A stretch of 64,000 nt of DNA, taken from positions 2,914,001 to 2,978,000 of the forward strand of contig OY970262.1 of the NCBI GenBank assembly GCA_963715655.1, written 5' to 3'. The position numbers and the translations under genes were made by a program. How positions within the stretch are numbered: the stretch's first letter is position 1; each line of letters begins with the position of its first letter. The notes under the pieces are model-generated. The model had not been told where the DNA came from, made no database searches, and worked only from the letters and a program-made list of their open reading frames with translations. Below, in pieces: positions 46,988 to 56,353 of this stretch. The DNA is from JANQPD01 sp963715655 (GTDB lineage: Bacteria; Bacteroidota; Bacteroidia; Flavobacteriales; Schleiferiaceae).

Positions 46988-47809
46988 TTAAAACTGATAA
47001 CTTAAGCCCAAGGAAAAACCAAACTGCGAAGCACGCTGGGCATCAAAATCATCGGTAGGAAAAGTGCTTATTATTGTGCCGGATTGTTCTTGCTCCACAC
47101 CACTTCTGGTAAAACTATCAACTTTCACCTGAATTAAATTGAGCGTAAATGGTGGAACATATTTCACGCCTAAAAAATAACCGAAGTGCTCAGAAAAATA
47201 ATCACGCCACTCGGCACCTATAAATCCTGAAAATTGATGGTAGCGTTTGGTATAGTCAATGTAATTATTAACCGGCTGGTTTTTAATTTCACCAATTATT
47301 GATTCTTGTGTGTTGATAAATTGTTGACCAAAAGTAACTCCGGCCAGGATATTGAAGGCTTCATAAACATCCTTTGAAAGTAAATCTGCTTTAAGTGCAA
47401 CAGCGGCTTCAAAAGCACGATATTGCTTGGCTCCTTCTTGCTTATACATAAAATCCCCTTGCGGATAATCAGCACCAGAAAAATTTGAATTACTATTAGT
47501 TACATTATACTCTAAACCACCACCATCGGCAAAGTAAAAATTCCCCGTAGCTGTCAACCAATTGTTAATATTATAATTTACAGCTAGTTGCGCACCTGCG
47601 TAAGCAAAATACAATTCTGGTTCTTCTTGAATATCTAAATAACTTGGTTGAGGAGGATTTATATAAGCATCTAGCTTTAAAGCCGGATGCGCTTGCACAA
47701 ATTGCAAATTTAGTTGTGCGTTTACATCAATAGCCCATTTATGTGTTTGGCTATAGCCGATAAGGTGCATGGCTAAAAAGGTGAAGGTTAATATGATTTT
47801 GTGAAGCAT
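46988..47809 (-). CDS. Outer-membrane beta-barrel protein
   Basis: A 273-residue protein with a signal peptide (about 1-20, LIGYSQ) followed by alternating strands of a medium barrel and a C-terminal aromatic end (FSLGLSYQF), typical of outer-membrane insertion. It lies 9 bases before the TonB receptor gene on the same strand, so the three genes are probably one operon with the barrel first. Function unknown. Confidence 0.75.
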   Translation of the reverse strand: MLHKIILTFTFLAMHLIGYSQTHKWAIDVNAQLNLQFVQAHPALKLDAYINPPQPSYLDIQEEPELYFAYAGAQLAVNYNINNWLTATGNFYFADGGGLEYNVTNSNSNFSGADYPQGDFMYKQEGAKQYRAFEAAVALKADLLSKDVYEAFNILAGVTFGQQFINTQESIIGEIKNQPVNNYIDYTKRYHQFSGFIGAEWRDYFSEHFGYFLGVKYVPPFTLNLIQVKVDSFTRSGVEQEQSGTIISTFPTDDFDAQRASQFGFSLGLSYQF

Positions 47810-48108
47810 GTGTGGAATTAATTAGAACAGCTGGGCATTAAAGCCGATAAATATAAGGTGTGGCAGCAATTTAAAACCGTAAAATAGTGGTTGGAGGCTT
47901 GCTAGAGCTGATGTTTAACTACATGGTGTTGCGTAAGCGAGACGCTGGCTGGAACTGCGGGGTACGAGCGAAACGCTATATTATGTGCTAGTGAAGGCAC
48001 TTTTAACAAAAGGAAGACTTTAGCTGCACGTGTAGCTAACCCCTAGCCGGGGGGCTTTAAAGAAGTTTAGATGCTCATATTTTTTATATAAAAATAGAAC
48101 TCAGGTTA
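47810..48108. other. 299-base intergenic stretch with possible mobile-element scar
   Basis: On the + strand, 47828-47887 reads as a short closed frame ending in a stop (LEQLGIKADKYKVWQQFKTVK); it resembles the C-terminal tail of transposases, though I cannot name a family. Downstream are a GCGT...ACGC inverted pair, the near-palindrome AGCTGCACGTGTAGCT (48024-48039) and a G/C-rich stretch CCCCTAGCCGGGG. No complete gene or tRNA was seen. Confidence 0.4.
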
Positions 48109-48729
48109 CTACCTAATTTTATTTCGTTGAATGGAATACTTTAAAACCATCCTAATGCGATCTAATCGCTGGGTAGATCCTTTTACATACAACTTTGAGG
48201 GATATCTATTATCTATTGTAAGCAGCGTGTCATTTTCTACGCCTAAATACGAGTAAGAACTGTCTCCATATTCACCTATTTCCTTTAAAAAATGAAAAGT
48301 ACTATCGTTTAATTTACTCTTCAAATAGTTACCACTATCATACCCAGAAAATAAGGTGTGATACTCTTCATTCATATTTAAAGGCACATCATTATCAAAG
48401 CGAATTATAGAGTCATTTCCTATGGAAACAAAGTCTAATTCAGGCAATGTATTCCAATCAATGTAAGTAGCAGGGTTAAAATTGTAATCACGGTTATGGT
48501 GGGTTTGATAAAATACTCTTGTTACCTCCCAATAATCAAATTTTAGCTTATCCTCCAAACTAAGCGCCTTAAATTCCTTCATACTTATTCGCGTGTCTTT
48601 AATAGGAGCTTCTATTACAGGCTCTACACCTAAGAGTATCGGCTGCTCTTCTTTAGCGCAGGATACGGATAATAACAGCATAAAACAGACCAGAAAGTAC
48701 TGAAAGTACTGAAAGTAAGGTGTGCGCAT
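48109..48729 (-). CDS. Tandem paralogous lipoprotein 1, unrecognised family
   Basis: A 206-residue lipoprotein (lipobox SVSC, start at ATG 48729 after a leading stretch judged untranslated). The mature N-terminus shares the signature DTRISMKEFKALSLEDKLKFDYWE with its two neighbours (there DTRxCWDEFRALSLKEKLEFDxW); the C-terminal 120 residues are unlike theirs. Fold and function are unknown. Most divergent of the three. Confidence 0.7.
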   Translation of the reverse strand: MRTPYFQYFQYFLVCFMLLLSVSCAKEEQPILLGVEPVIEAPIKDTRISMKEFKALSLEDKLKFDYWEVTRVFYQTHHNRDYNFNPATYIDWNTLPELDFVSIGNDSIIRFDNDVPLNMNEEYHTLFSGYDSGNYLKSKLNDSTFHFLKEIGEYGDSSYSYLGVENDTLLTIDNRYPSKLYVKGSTQRLDRIRMVLKYSIQRNKIR

Positions 48730-48780
48730 TGGGATTTTTTTTAATGTGATTTTACAATTATGCTGTATAAACAAAGCACC

Positions 48781-49410
48781 CTATTTTTTCACGGATGTTA
48801 AGTCTGAACAAGCCTTAATCTTTTGGTTGTTTAATTTAAATACAAACGTGAAATCACGCTTAATGTAATGTGGTTCTCCGCCCTGCATTTTTTGAGAATG
48901 GTATGTACTTGAGCCGATTGCTTCCGCACCTATGGTGGAATCATTTACAAAAAATAATTTTGCAGTTAGACTATCTCCTAAAACACTAGTGGTAAAATAA
49001 TAGTCTATGGAATTTCCATTAGAGGAAATGCTATAACGGCTGTTAGAATCCCATGAGTAAAAAAATGAGAAATGTGTACTATCGGATATTTGATAACCGA
49101 GGTAATAATTGAAATAAATATACTTCCAACGCTCGGTTATAGGTAGGTTTTCAGCCTTGAAGGTTGTCCAAACGTTTTTGTCCACGTTCATTCTATACGT
49201 TTTGTAAAAAATTGTATCCGTAATCCAATAGTCAAACTCTAGCTTTTCTTTTAAGCTTAACGCTCTAAATTCATCCCAACACACTCGGGTATCGGGTATA
49301 ATTTCTTCTACCGGTATGGTAAACGTGGTATCTTGCTTAGTTACTACCTTGCTACATGCAAAACAAAGTATAATAAGAGCAAATACGGTTAAGGTTTTTA
49401 AAAATTTCAT
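48781..49410 (-). CDS. Tandem paralogous lipoprotein 2, unrecognised family
   Basis: A 209-residue lipoprotein (lipobox LCFAC; start ATG 49410). First about 75 residues are nearly identical to those of the next gene (about 90% at the DNA level over 49233-49424 against 49947-50139), including TFTIPVEEIIPDTR and DEFRALSLKEKLEFD; both keep GGEPHYIK/GGEPHYVK near residue 185. The middle section is different. Probably a recent duplication with divergence or recombination of the C-terminal part. Confidence 0.72.
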   Translation of the reverse strand: MKFLKTLTVFALIILCFACSKVVTKQDTTFTIPVEEIIPDTRVCWDEFRALSLKEKLEFDYWITDTIFYKTYRMNVDKNVWTTFKAENLPITERWKYIYFNYYLGYQISDSTHFSFFYSWDSNSRYSISSNGNSIDYYFTTSVLGDSLTAKLFFVNDSTIGAEAIGSSTYHSQKMQGGEPHYIKRDFTFVFKLNNQKIKACSDLTSVKK

Positions 49411-49424
49411 GATGTTGATTTCAT
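49233..49424. repeat. Direct repeat copy 1 of the lipoprotein 5' region
   Basis: About 190 bases of close DNA identity to 49947-50139 (offset 714), covering the end of the leader, signal peptide and first 60 codons of two tandem lipoprotein genes. It could allow unequal crossing over or gene conversion between them. Confidence 0.8.
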
Positions 49425-49512
49425 TATTAATGAATCTTGAAAATGTACTGAGCACTTTTAGCTAGTACTATTTGCTCTATTATAATGCATTATATACTTA
49501 AAATTGAGTTTA

Positions 49513-50124
49513 TTACATTTTACATTCAGAATTAATTTTATGCGTACTTAAATTGAAGGTAAATAAAAACCGGTCTTTTACATAATGAGGCTCACCACCC
49601 TGTGATTTTTGGCTTTTAAAGTACCTAGAACTACCAACATCAAGACTCAAAATGGTATCGTTGTACAAATTCAATTTAACGTTAAGGCTGTCTCCAAATT
49701 CATCAACTCTCTTAAAGTAGTAAATTGTATTCTCGTCAATTTGGTAATTACTATTTAGCGGATCCCAATCATAGAAGCTTCTAAAGATTGAAGAATCCTT
49801 ATGCTTATAAGGAATAAAATTGCTGAAATGAATGGTATCATAATCCCAATTAGGTGCAAAATCTCCGATTCCAAAATCAATCCAACCTCGATAGTCACCA
49901 TAATTTTTAAATACATGCAACTGTAATTTGGTTTGTCTCCATAAATCAAACTCTAGCTTTTCCTTTAAGCTTAACGCTCTAAATTCATCCCAACACATTC
50001 GGGTATCCGGTATAATTTCTTCTACCGGTATGGTAAACGTGGTATCTTGTTTGGCTACTTCCTTGCTACATGCAAAACAAAGTGTAATAAGAACAAATAC
50101 GGTTAAGGTTTTTAACAATTTCAT
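49513..50124 (-). CDS. Tandem paralogous lipoprotein 3, unrecognised family
   Basis: A 203-residue lipoprotein (lipobox LCFAC; start ATG 50124). N-terminal 75 residues match lipoprotein 2 almost fully; the rest is distinct except for the GGEPHYV motif near the C-terminus. The three genes are transcribed in one direction with 50-100-base gaps and probably form one locus. No catalytic motif is recognised. Confidence 0.72.
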   Translation of the reverse strand: MKLLKTLTVFVLITLCFACSKEVAKQDTTFTIPVEEIIPDTRMCWDEFRALSLKEKLEFDLWRQTKLQLHVFKNYGDYRGWIDFGIGDFAPNWDYDTIHFSNFIPYKHKDSSIFRSFYDWDPLNSNYQIDENTIYYFKRVDEFGDSLNVKLNLYNDTILSLDVGSSRYFKSQKSQGGEPHYVKDRFLFTFNLSTHKINSECKM

Positions 50125-50139
50125 GGTGTTGATTTTAGC
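49947..50139. repeat. Direct repeat copy 2 of the lipoprotein 5' region
   Basis: Second copy of the sequence described at 49233-49424, including the start codon and about 15 bases upstream, so the ribosome-loading region is duplicated too. Confidence 0.8.
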
Positions 50140-50172
50140 GTTAACGTAAAACATTTCATGATAGTACACAAA

Positions 50173-50196
50173 AAAAGCAGCCTCTCGGCTGCTTTT
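50173..50196 (-). terminator. Intrinsic terminator of the nqr operon
   Basis: A perfect 10-bp stem (AAAAGCAGCC / GGCTGCTTTT) around the tetraloop TCTC, 10 bases after the end of nqrF on the minus strand, with a T run on that strand (forward strand A7). Strong Rho-independent terminator; it also separates nqr from the lipoprotein genes. Confidence 0.9.
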
Positions 50197-50206
50197 CTAT
50201 TTTTAT

Positions 50207-51520
50207 CTATCCCCCAAAATCATCGAAGGCTACATTTTCTGGTGGTACACCCCAATCATCACACATCTTTAATACCGCTGCGTTCATTAAAGGCGGGCCA
50301 CAAAAGTAAAATTCTATATCTTCTGGTTCAGGATGCTTGCTTAAATACTGATCTATTACCGCATTGTGCACAAAACCTACAAAACCATCGCCTTTTTCAT
50401 CCTGCATATCTTTTTTCTCCACCCAATTATCTTCTGGTTTGGCATCCGAAAGCACCATATAGAATTTAAAATTTGGGAAGTTTTTTTCAATTTCTCTGAA
50501 ATAGTGGATGTAAAACAACTCAGCTTTAGAACGCCCTCCATACCAATATGAAACCTTTCTACCCGTTTCTAAAGTTCTAAATAATTCGTAGATATGAGAA
50601 CGCATGGGCGCCATTCCTGCACCTCCGCCAATGTAAAGCATTTCTGCTTCTGTTTCTTTAATAAAGAACTCACCGTAAGGACCAGAAATGGTACACTTAT
50701 CTCCTGGCTTTAGATTAAATATATAAGAAGAGGCAATACCCGGATTGATATCTGCCCATGTATTTTTTGCGCGATCAAATGGTGGCGCTGCCACACGCAC
50801 ATTTAGCATTATATTTCTTCCTTCAGCCGGATAAGAAGCCATGGAGTAAGCGCGCACTACTTCTTCATCATTTTTCATTACCAAATTGCGCAGTGCATAC
50901 GGCCCCTCAGACCACTCTTTTTCAAACTTATTAGGTTCGCCAGGATGATCTTTTGGATGTGCTTCAATTTCCATATCTGAAAATTTAACAACCGTTTGTG
51001 GAATTTTTATTTGGATATATCCACCCGCTTTATAATCCATATCCTCCGGAATTTCTACCACAAACTCTTTGATATACGTTGCAACATTGTAATTGGAAAC
51101 AACCGTAGCTTCCCATTCTTTAATGCCAAAAATTTCTTCCGGCACCTTAATGGTCATGTCGTTTTTAACTTTTACTTGACAACCCAATCGCCAGTTTTCC
51201 TGTACTTCTTTACGGGTAAAATAACCAACTTCCGTTGGAAGAATTTCACCGCCACCCTCTAGCACTTGGCATTTGCACATGGCGCATGTACCACCGCCAC
51301 CGCAGGCTGAAGGCAAGAATATTTTTTGAGCCGATAAAGTGGTTAGCAAGGTGTTGCCCGACTCCACCTCTGCGTTTTCTCCGTTGATGTTTAACACCAC
51401 CGGCCCGCTTGGCGATAACTTAGCTTTTACGCCCAGTAATATAGAAACCAATAAAAAGATAACAACGAAGAAAACTACGATGCTACTAATTACGATTGTA
51501 GAAGTTGCTAAAAATACCAT
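50207..51520 (-). CDS. nqrF: Na+-NQR subunit F
   Basis: A 437-residue NADH-oxidising subunit of the sodium-translocating NADH:quinone reductase. N-terminal membrane anchor (about 8-30), a 2Fe-2S ferredoxin domain with Cys73, Cys79, Cys82 and Cys114 (ACGGGGTCAMC, RLGC), an FAD domain (RAYSMASYP) and an NADH domain (YIGGGAGMAPMRS, FCGPPLMN) ending in FDDFGG, the usual C-terminal motif. About 30 residues longer than the Vibrio type (408), due to the extended middle. Last gene of the operon; terminator follows. Confidence 0.95.
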   Translation of the reverse strand: MVFLATSTIVISSIVVFFVVIFLLVSILLGVKAKLSPSGPVVLNINGENAEVESGNTLLTTLSAQKIFLPSACGGGGTCAMCKCQVLEGGGEILPTEVGYFTRKEVQENWRLGCQVKVKNDMTIKVPEEIFGIKEWEATVVSNYNVATYIKEFVVEIPEDMDYKAGGYIQIKIPQTVVKFSDMEIEAHPKDHPGEPNKFEKEWSEGPYALRNLVMKNDEEVVRAYSMASYPAEGRNIMLNVRVAAPPFDRAKNTWADINPGIASSYIFNLKPGDKCTISGPYGEFFIKETEAEMLYIGGGAGMAPMRSHIYELFRTLETGRKVSYWYGGRSKAELFYIHYFREIEKNFPNFKFYMVLSDAKPEDNWVEKKDMQDEKGDGFVGFVHNAVIDQYLSKHPEPEDIEFYFCGPPLMNAAVLKMCDDWGVPPENVAFDDFGG

Positions 51521-51543
51521 CTCTGATTTTTGCTTTTAATCTG

Positions 51544-52191
51544 TTATAACTTAATCCCCATGAAGGCCATAAAGGCCAATCCCATCAATCCTGTAACAAT
51601 AAAAGTGATGCCCAAGCCTCGTAAAGGAGCCGGCACATTTGAATATCTAATTTTCTCGCGAATAGCTGCAATAGCCACAATGGCCAAAAACCATCCCACA
51701 CCACTACCTAAACCATACACGGTAGCTTCTGAAATAGTATTGTAGTTACGCTCTTGCATAAATAATGAACCTCCTAAAATAGAACAGTTTACAGCAATAA
51801 GTGGTAAGAAAATACCCAAAGCTCCGTAAAGTGCAGGTGCAAATTTTTCCACGATCATTTCTACCAACTGCACCATAGAAGCAATTACCGCTATAAATAG
51901 GATAAACGATAAAAAGCTTAAATCAACCGATGCAAACTGCATAGTTTCCGGAGTGGTATTGCCCAAAAGCGTATCCATCCACGAAAGTGCACCTTCTTTT
52001 AATACAAAGTTTTCTAAAAGGTAATTTACAGGTACCGTAATACCCATTACAAAAATTACCGCTGCGCCAAGGCCAACAGCCGTTTTTACGGTTTTAGAAA
52101 CTGCCAAGTAAGAACACATACCTAAGAAATAGGCGAAAATCATGTTCTCAACAAAAATGGACTTAACAAAAATGTTTATTAATTCTTGCAT
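51544..52191 (-). CDS. nqrE: Na+-NQR subunit E
   Basis: A 215-residue membrane subunit with six helices; motifs such as ENMIFAYFLGMCSYLAVS and FLPLIAVNCSILGG, with the conserved Cys residues that hold an iron-sulfur centre together with NqrD. Starts 4 bases before nqrD's end region and 23 bases upstream of nqrF's gene order, as in the usual A-B-C-D-E-F arrangement. Confidence 0.95.
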   Translation of the reverse strand: MQELINIFVKSIFVENMIFAYFLGMCSYLAVSKTVKTAVGLGAAVIFVMGITVPVNYLLENFVLKEGALSWMDTLLGNTTPETMQFASVDLSFLSFILFIAVIASMVQLVEMIVEKFAPALYGALGIFLPLIAVNCSILGGSLFMQERNYNTISEATVYGLGSGVGWFLAIVAIAAIREKIRYSNVPAPLRGLGITFIVTGLMGLAFMAFMGIKL

Positions 52192-52195
52192 CTGC

Positions 52196-52900
52196 TTAGT
52201 CTTCTATAAGTTTAGTATTGCGCGCACGCTGAATCCAAATAATTACGCCAACGGTAATTAAAGCCATGGGTGGTAAAAGCATTAAACCATTGTTAGCATA
52301 TACTCCACCGTTTGATAGATACCAGCTTTCAGGAATAATTTGCAAGCCAAATAATTGACCTGAACCTAAAAGTTCTCTAAAAAACGCTACGGCTAACAAA
52401 ATCCAAGCATAACCAAAACCATTACCCAATCCGTCTAAAAAAGATTTCCAAGGCGAGTTAGCCAAAGCAAATGCTTCAAAGCGCCCCATAATAATACAGT
52501 TGGTAATAATTAAACCCACAAATACCGACAGCTCCTTACTTACATCATAAGCATACGCTTTTAGCACTTGGTCAACCAAAATTACCAAAGACGCTACCAC
52601 TACAAGTTGTACGATAATGCGGATACGGTTCGGTATTAAATTTCGCATAAGCGATATAATTACGTTACCAGCCGCCAGTACAAATAATACTGAAATAGAC
52701 ATTACCAAGGCCGGGTATAACTTTACTGTAATAGCCAATGCTGAACAAATACCCAATACCTGCACGGTAATTGGATTACTATCATTCAAGGGATCTGAAA
52801 TCAGTAATTTATTCTTTTTACCAAAAAGAGGTTCTTTTTGTTTCTTCTGTTTTTCAAGAGCCGGTGTTACTTCCGCCATATCTGTAGCTTTATTTTCCAA
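52196..52900 (-). CDS. nqrD: Na+-NQR subunit D
   Basis: A 234-residue membrane subunit (about six helices). Contains GLIITNCIIMGRFEAFA, the conserved half of the D/E iron-sulfur site, and FFRELLGSGQLFG, both characteristic of NqrD. The N-terminal 25 residues (polar, Lys-rich) are longer than in short homologs. In operon order with a 4-base gap to nqrE. Confidence 0.95.
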   Translation of the reverse strand: MENKATDMAEVTPALEKQKKQKEPLFGKKNKLLISDPLNDSNPITVQVLGICSALAITVKLYPALVMSISVLFVLAAGNVIISLMRNLIPNRIRIIVQLVVVASLVILVDQVLKAYAYDVSKELSVFVGLIITNCIIMGRFEAFALANSPWKSFLDGLGNGFGYAWILLAVAFFRELLGSGQLFGLQIIPESWYLSNGGVYANNGLMLLPPMALITVGVIIWIQRARNTKLIED

Positions 52901-52913
52901 TTCCCAATTATTG

Positions 52914-53624
52914 TTAAAGTGCCGCTGTTTTTTGCGCGTTATATCCTTTCAAAAAATCTATATAGGAGCGCATACAATCGTCAATCATGTCTTGCACGCC
53001 TACTGATGTAATAGTACCTCCGCTAATGCCATCTACTTGATAGTCACCTTTTGCATCACCTTTGCGTACTTCAATGCCTGTAAAAGAACCTGCACCATCT
53101 AAAATTTTCTTTTCTTGAAATTGATCCATAAATATCGGTGTAGAAATTTCTGCACCCAATCCTGGCGTTTCGGATTTATGATCGAAAATAGCACCGAATA
53201 CCGTGTTTACATCTTCCTTTAAAGCAATGTATCCCCAAATTGGACCCCATAAGCCTTTACCCCTTAGCGGAATAATGTAAAAAGTAGTTCCATCTTTTTC
53301 GGCCACATATAAAGGCGCATCGCGATTTTCTGGTTGTTTGGTTACTTCTTTAGATAAGTCAATATCAAAAGCAGCAACACCCTCTTTGGTGGTATTTTGG
53401 TTGATTACCAATTCTTCTTTAATATATTGTCCATAAACCGTATCAGCTTCTTCGCGAGAAACATCAATACCAATAGAACTAAGAATATTTTGCTTTTTTT
53501 CAAGCTCAATATTAGCATCTTGTGCTGGCTTTAAAAACGTATAAGCTACGGAGAGTAAGGCGGCCACTACTACTACCATTACGGCAGCAAAAATAAAGGT
53601 GTATGAGTTTTTTGACGTATCCAT
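52914..53624 (-). CDS. nqrC: Na+-NQR subunit C
   Basis: A 236-residue membrane-anchored subunit with one N-terminal helix and a periplasmic FMN domain. The flavinylation motif is SGGTIT (Ser201 to Thr206), where Thr204 should carry FMN; it is the S-G-A/G-T-x-T signature. Attachment needs ApbE, not found in this window. Adjacent genes spaced by 7-14 bases. Confidence 0.95.
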   Translation of the reverse strand: MDTSKNSYTFIFAAVMVVVVAALLSVAYTFLKPAQDANIELEKKQNILSSIGIDVSREEADTVYGQYIKEELVINQNTTKEGVAAFDIDLSKEVTKQPENRDAPLYVAEKDGTTFYIIPLRGKGLWGPIWGYIALKEDVNTVFGAIFDHKSETPGLGAEISTPIFMDQFQEKKILDGAGSFTGIEVRKGDAKGDYQVDGISGGTITSVGVQDMIDDCMRSYIDFLKGYNAQKTAAL

Positions 53625-53631
53625 AATATTA

Positions 53632-54816
53632 TTAAGCTACTTTTACTTGTAATCTTTTCTTTCTCTTTTTAATGTTGCCTTGCACTACATAATGGTCAAT
53701 TAAAGGCGCCATTACGTTCATAAATAAAATGGCCAACATTATTCCTTCCGGATACGCGGGGTTAAACACGCGAATCATGATACCCAAGAAACCGGCTAAA
53801 AAGCCATAAATCCATTTTCCTTTAAGCGTTTGGGATGCTGAAACCGGATCTGTTGCCATAAACACAATACCAAAAGCAAAACCACCCATAATTAAGTGTT
53901 GCCAAGCCGGTACGCTCATAAAAGCAATTTGCTCTGGTGAGATGGCATATTCTGCAAATGCATTAAAAAGTAAGCCCATTACCAAACCACCCAACATACC
54001 AGAAACAATAATTCGCCAACTACCAACACCCGTAAAAATTAACATTACGGCACCTATTAAAATTGCTAAGGTTGAGGTTTCACCAATAGAACCAGGTATC
54101 ATACCCAAAAACATATCTAAAGGCGAAAGTGAAGTAGAACCAGTGGTTGCTAAATCGCCCAAAGCCGTAGCGCCTGAGTAACCATCCACAACAGATTGTC
54201 CAGAACTTGCCGTGGTATTTATCCAAACTTTATCACCACTCATATAAGAAGGATAAGCAAAAAACGCAAAAACACGAGCCGTTAAAGCTGGGTTTAAGAT
54301 ATTCATACCCGTACCTCCAAAAACTTCCTTACCAATTACTACCGCAAAAGCCGCTGATAATCCAACCATCCAAAGTGGAATATCTATTGGCATAATTAGC
54401 GGAATAAGCATACCCGTAACCAAGTAACCTTCGTTTATTTGATGCTTTTTAACCACACAGAAGGCAAATTCAATCCCTAGTCCAACGGCATAAGAAACAA
54501 TAACCATGGGTACAATACGAATGGCACCAAAAAGAAAATTATCTAAAATGCTGTTTTCAACGCCTAAGGCTAATGAATTTTGGTAACCGGCATTCCACAT
54601 ACCAAACAACAAAGCAGGTACTAAAGCCAACACCACGGTAATCATGGTACGTTTTAAATCTACACCATCACGCACGTGGGCGCCAGAATGAGTGGTATGA
54701 CCGGGTACAAATAAAAAGGTAGCAAAACCATCATACACTGGGTATAATTTTTCTAGCTTACCACCTTCCTCAAAATGAGGCTTTACACTATTAAGTAAAT
54801 TCTTAAAAATTTTCAT
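53632..54816 (-). CDS. nqrB: Na+-NQR subunit B
   Basis: A 394-residue membrane subunit with about ten helices and the covalent-FMN motif DGYSGATALG (Ser214-Thr217). Motifs GGTGMNILNPALTARVF and FATDPVSA-like loops (FMATDPVSASQTLKG) are typical. It holds the sodium pathway together with the quinone and riboflavin binding sites. Confidence 0.95.
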   Translation of the reverse strand: MKIFKNLLNSVKPHFEEGGKLEKLYPVYDGFATFLFVPGHTTHSGAHVRDGVDLKRTMITVVLALVPALLFGMWNAGYQNSLALGVENSILDNFLFGAIRIVPMVIVSYAVGLGIEFAFCVVKKHQINEGYLVTGMLIPLIMPIDIPLWMVGLSAAFAVVIGKEVFGGTGMNILNPALTARVFAFFAYPSYMSGDKVWINTTASSGQSVVDGYSGATALGDLATTGSTSLSPLDMFLGMIPGSIGETSTLAILIGAVMLIFTGVGSWRIIVSGMLGGLVMGLLFNAFAEYAISPEQIAFMSVPAWQHLIMGGFAFGIVFMATDPVSASQTLKGKWIYGFLAGFLGIMIRVFNPAYPEGIMLAILFMNVMAPLIDHYVVQGNIKKRKKRLQVKVA

Positions 54817-54834
54817 ACTTCGTTTGCTTTAGCG

Positions 54835-56190
54835 TTAATCTCCTAACTCTTTCAACATTAAATCTAATCCTTCACGCACGGTTTGCTGCACCGGTATTTT
54901 TGAGGTACACACTACTTCACAAAGCGCAAAATCTTCAGGCACTACTTCGTAAATTCCTAAATTTTCCATCGCTTCAATATCTCTTACTAAAATCGATTTT
55001 ATTAATTGTACAGGATAAATATCAAAAGGAAACACCTTCTCATATTCTCCGGTTACCACATACGCACGCTCTTCACCGTGCATACCTGTATCTAATTTAT
55101 ATTTTTTGTTTGATTGCAACCAGCCAAACATGGTTCTAGAAATACTAAATTTTCCTAGCCCCGGTGTTATCCAACCAAAAAATTCATCCTGATCACCCTC
55201 AGGCAATACAGAAATTTGATCGTCATAAAAACTTAGGTATCCTGCCGAACTGATTTTAGTCCCTGTAAGCACATCACCACTAATAATACGTGCGTTGCCT
55301 GATTTTACATTTCCTTTAAGCAAGCTTTCTAAACTAGCGCCCATTAACGTTTTTACATAACTAGGCTTTTCTACTTCACTACCGGCCACCGCAATATTTA
55401 AGGCTGCATCGTATTTTCCGGTAAGGAACAATCGGCCAATAATTACCACTTGCTGTACGGTAGTTGTCCAAATAACTTCACCTTTGTTTATAGGCCTTAC
55501 ATGATGAATTTGTGTGCCCACGTTCCCAGCAGGGTGTGGCCCTGAAAACGTATGTTTTTCAACATTTTTAGCATTGGTAAATACGGTGCTAGGGTTTGTT
55601 TTTCCATCCAATCCTAAGTGTACTTTACCATCCGTAAGTTTTGCTAAAGCATTTATACCTGCTTGAAATTCAGCATCTAAACCATGTACGGAAAAATCAT
55701 TATCCGTAGCAATGGGAGCAGAATTAAACGTAGAAATAAAAATATCTCTAGGCGTACGCTCTGGGTTAGCTATTACATTATAAGGACGTTGAATAAGCAT
55801 TGGCCAACATCCGCTAGCCAACAATTTACTTTTTACGGCCTCACGCTCAAGCGTATTTGCATCAGCAACTTTAAAATCAACATAAGTGATTTCCTTATCG
55901 GCTAATACTTTTATCTCTAAGAGTTTACGTTTTTCTCCACGTACTATTTCCACCACTTCTCCGCTTACCGGAGAGCAAAACTTAATGGCTTCACGTTCTT
56001 TAGAATAAAAAAGAGGGGTTCCCGCTTTTACCTCATCACCTTCTTTTACGGCTAATTTGGCTTTTAAGCCAAAAAAGTCAGTTGGTTTTAAGGCATACGT
56101 TTTGGGAGCTTCTACGTTATGATACACTTGTTCGGCCTTGCCTACAAGCTTTATATCGATACCGCGTTTAATTTTAACAATGTTTGACAT
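54835..56190 (-). CDS. nqrA: Na+-NQR subunit A
   Basis: A 451-residue cytoplasmic subunit, start at the first gene of the operon. Has the N-terminal KIKRGIDIKLVGKAEQ motif, a biotinyl-lipoyl-like stretch (KEGDEVKAGTPLF) and GPHPAGNVGTQIHHV, all diagnostic of NqrA. A promoter candidate lies about 40 bases upstream. Length is typical (447-450). Confidence 0.95.
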   Translation of the reverse strand: MSNIVKIKRGIDIKLVGKAEQVYHNVEAPKTYALKPTDFFGLKAKLAVKEGDEVKAGTPLFYSKEREAIKFCSPVSGEVVEIVRGEKRKLLEIKVLADKEITYVDFKVADANTLEREAVKSKLLASGCWPMLIQRPYNVIANPERTPRDIFISTFNSAPIATDNDFSVHGLDAEFQAGINALAKLTDGKVHLGLDGKTNPSTVFTNAKNVEKHTFSGPHPAGNVGTQIHHVRPINKGEVIWTTTVQQVVIIGRLFLTGKYDAALNIAVAGSEVEKPSYVKTLMGASLESLLKGNVKSGNARIISGDVLTGTKISSAGYLSFYDDQISVLPEGDQDEFFGWITPGLGKFSISRTMFGWLQSNKKYKLDTGMHGEERAYVVTGEYEKVFPFDIYPVQLIKSILVRDIEAMENLGIYEVVPEDFALCEVVCTSKIPVQQTVREGLDLMLKELGD

Positions 56191-56230
56191 TATGGTCTAG
56201 AATCAAAGAATTCTAACTTATTTTGGCTGG

Positions 56231-56263
56231 CAAAATTAAGCACATGCTTTGCTTAAGCCGCAA
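56231..56263 (-). promoter_or_regulatory. Candidate promoter of the nqr operon
   Basis: On the minus strand the -7-like box TAATTTTG (forward CAAAATTA at 56231-56238) matches the Bacteroidota TAnnTTTG consensus, with TTG (forward CAA 56261-56263) at 22 bases, one or two more than usual. It would put the start about 35 bases before nqrA's ATG. Confidence 0.4.
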
Positions 56264-56353
56264 TCAGTATATATTTAGAGGTATTCTAAATTGGCGGCAA
56301 AGGTACTTAAAGAACATACTTTTACAATTGCAAATTGTGGATATTTTTACAAC

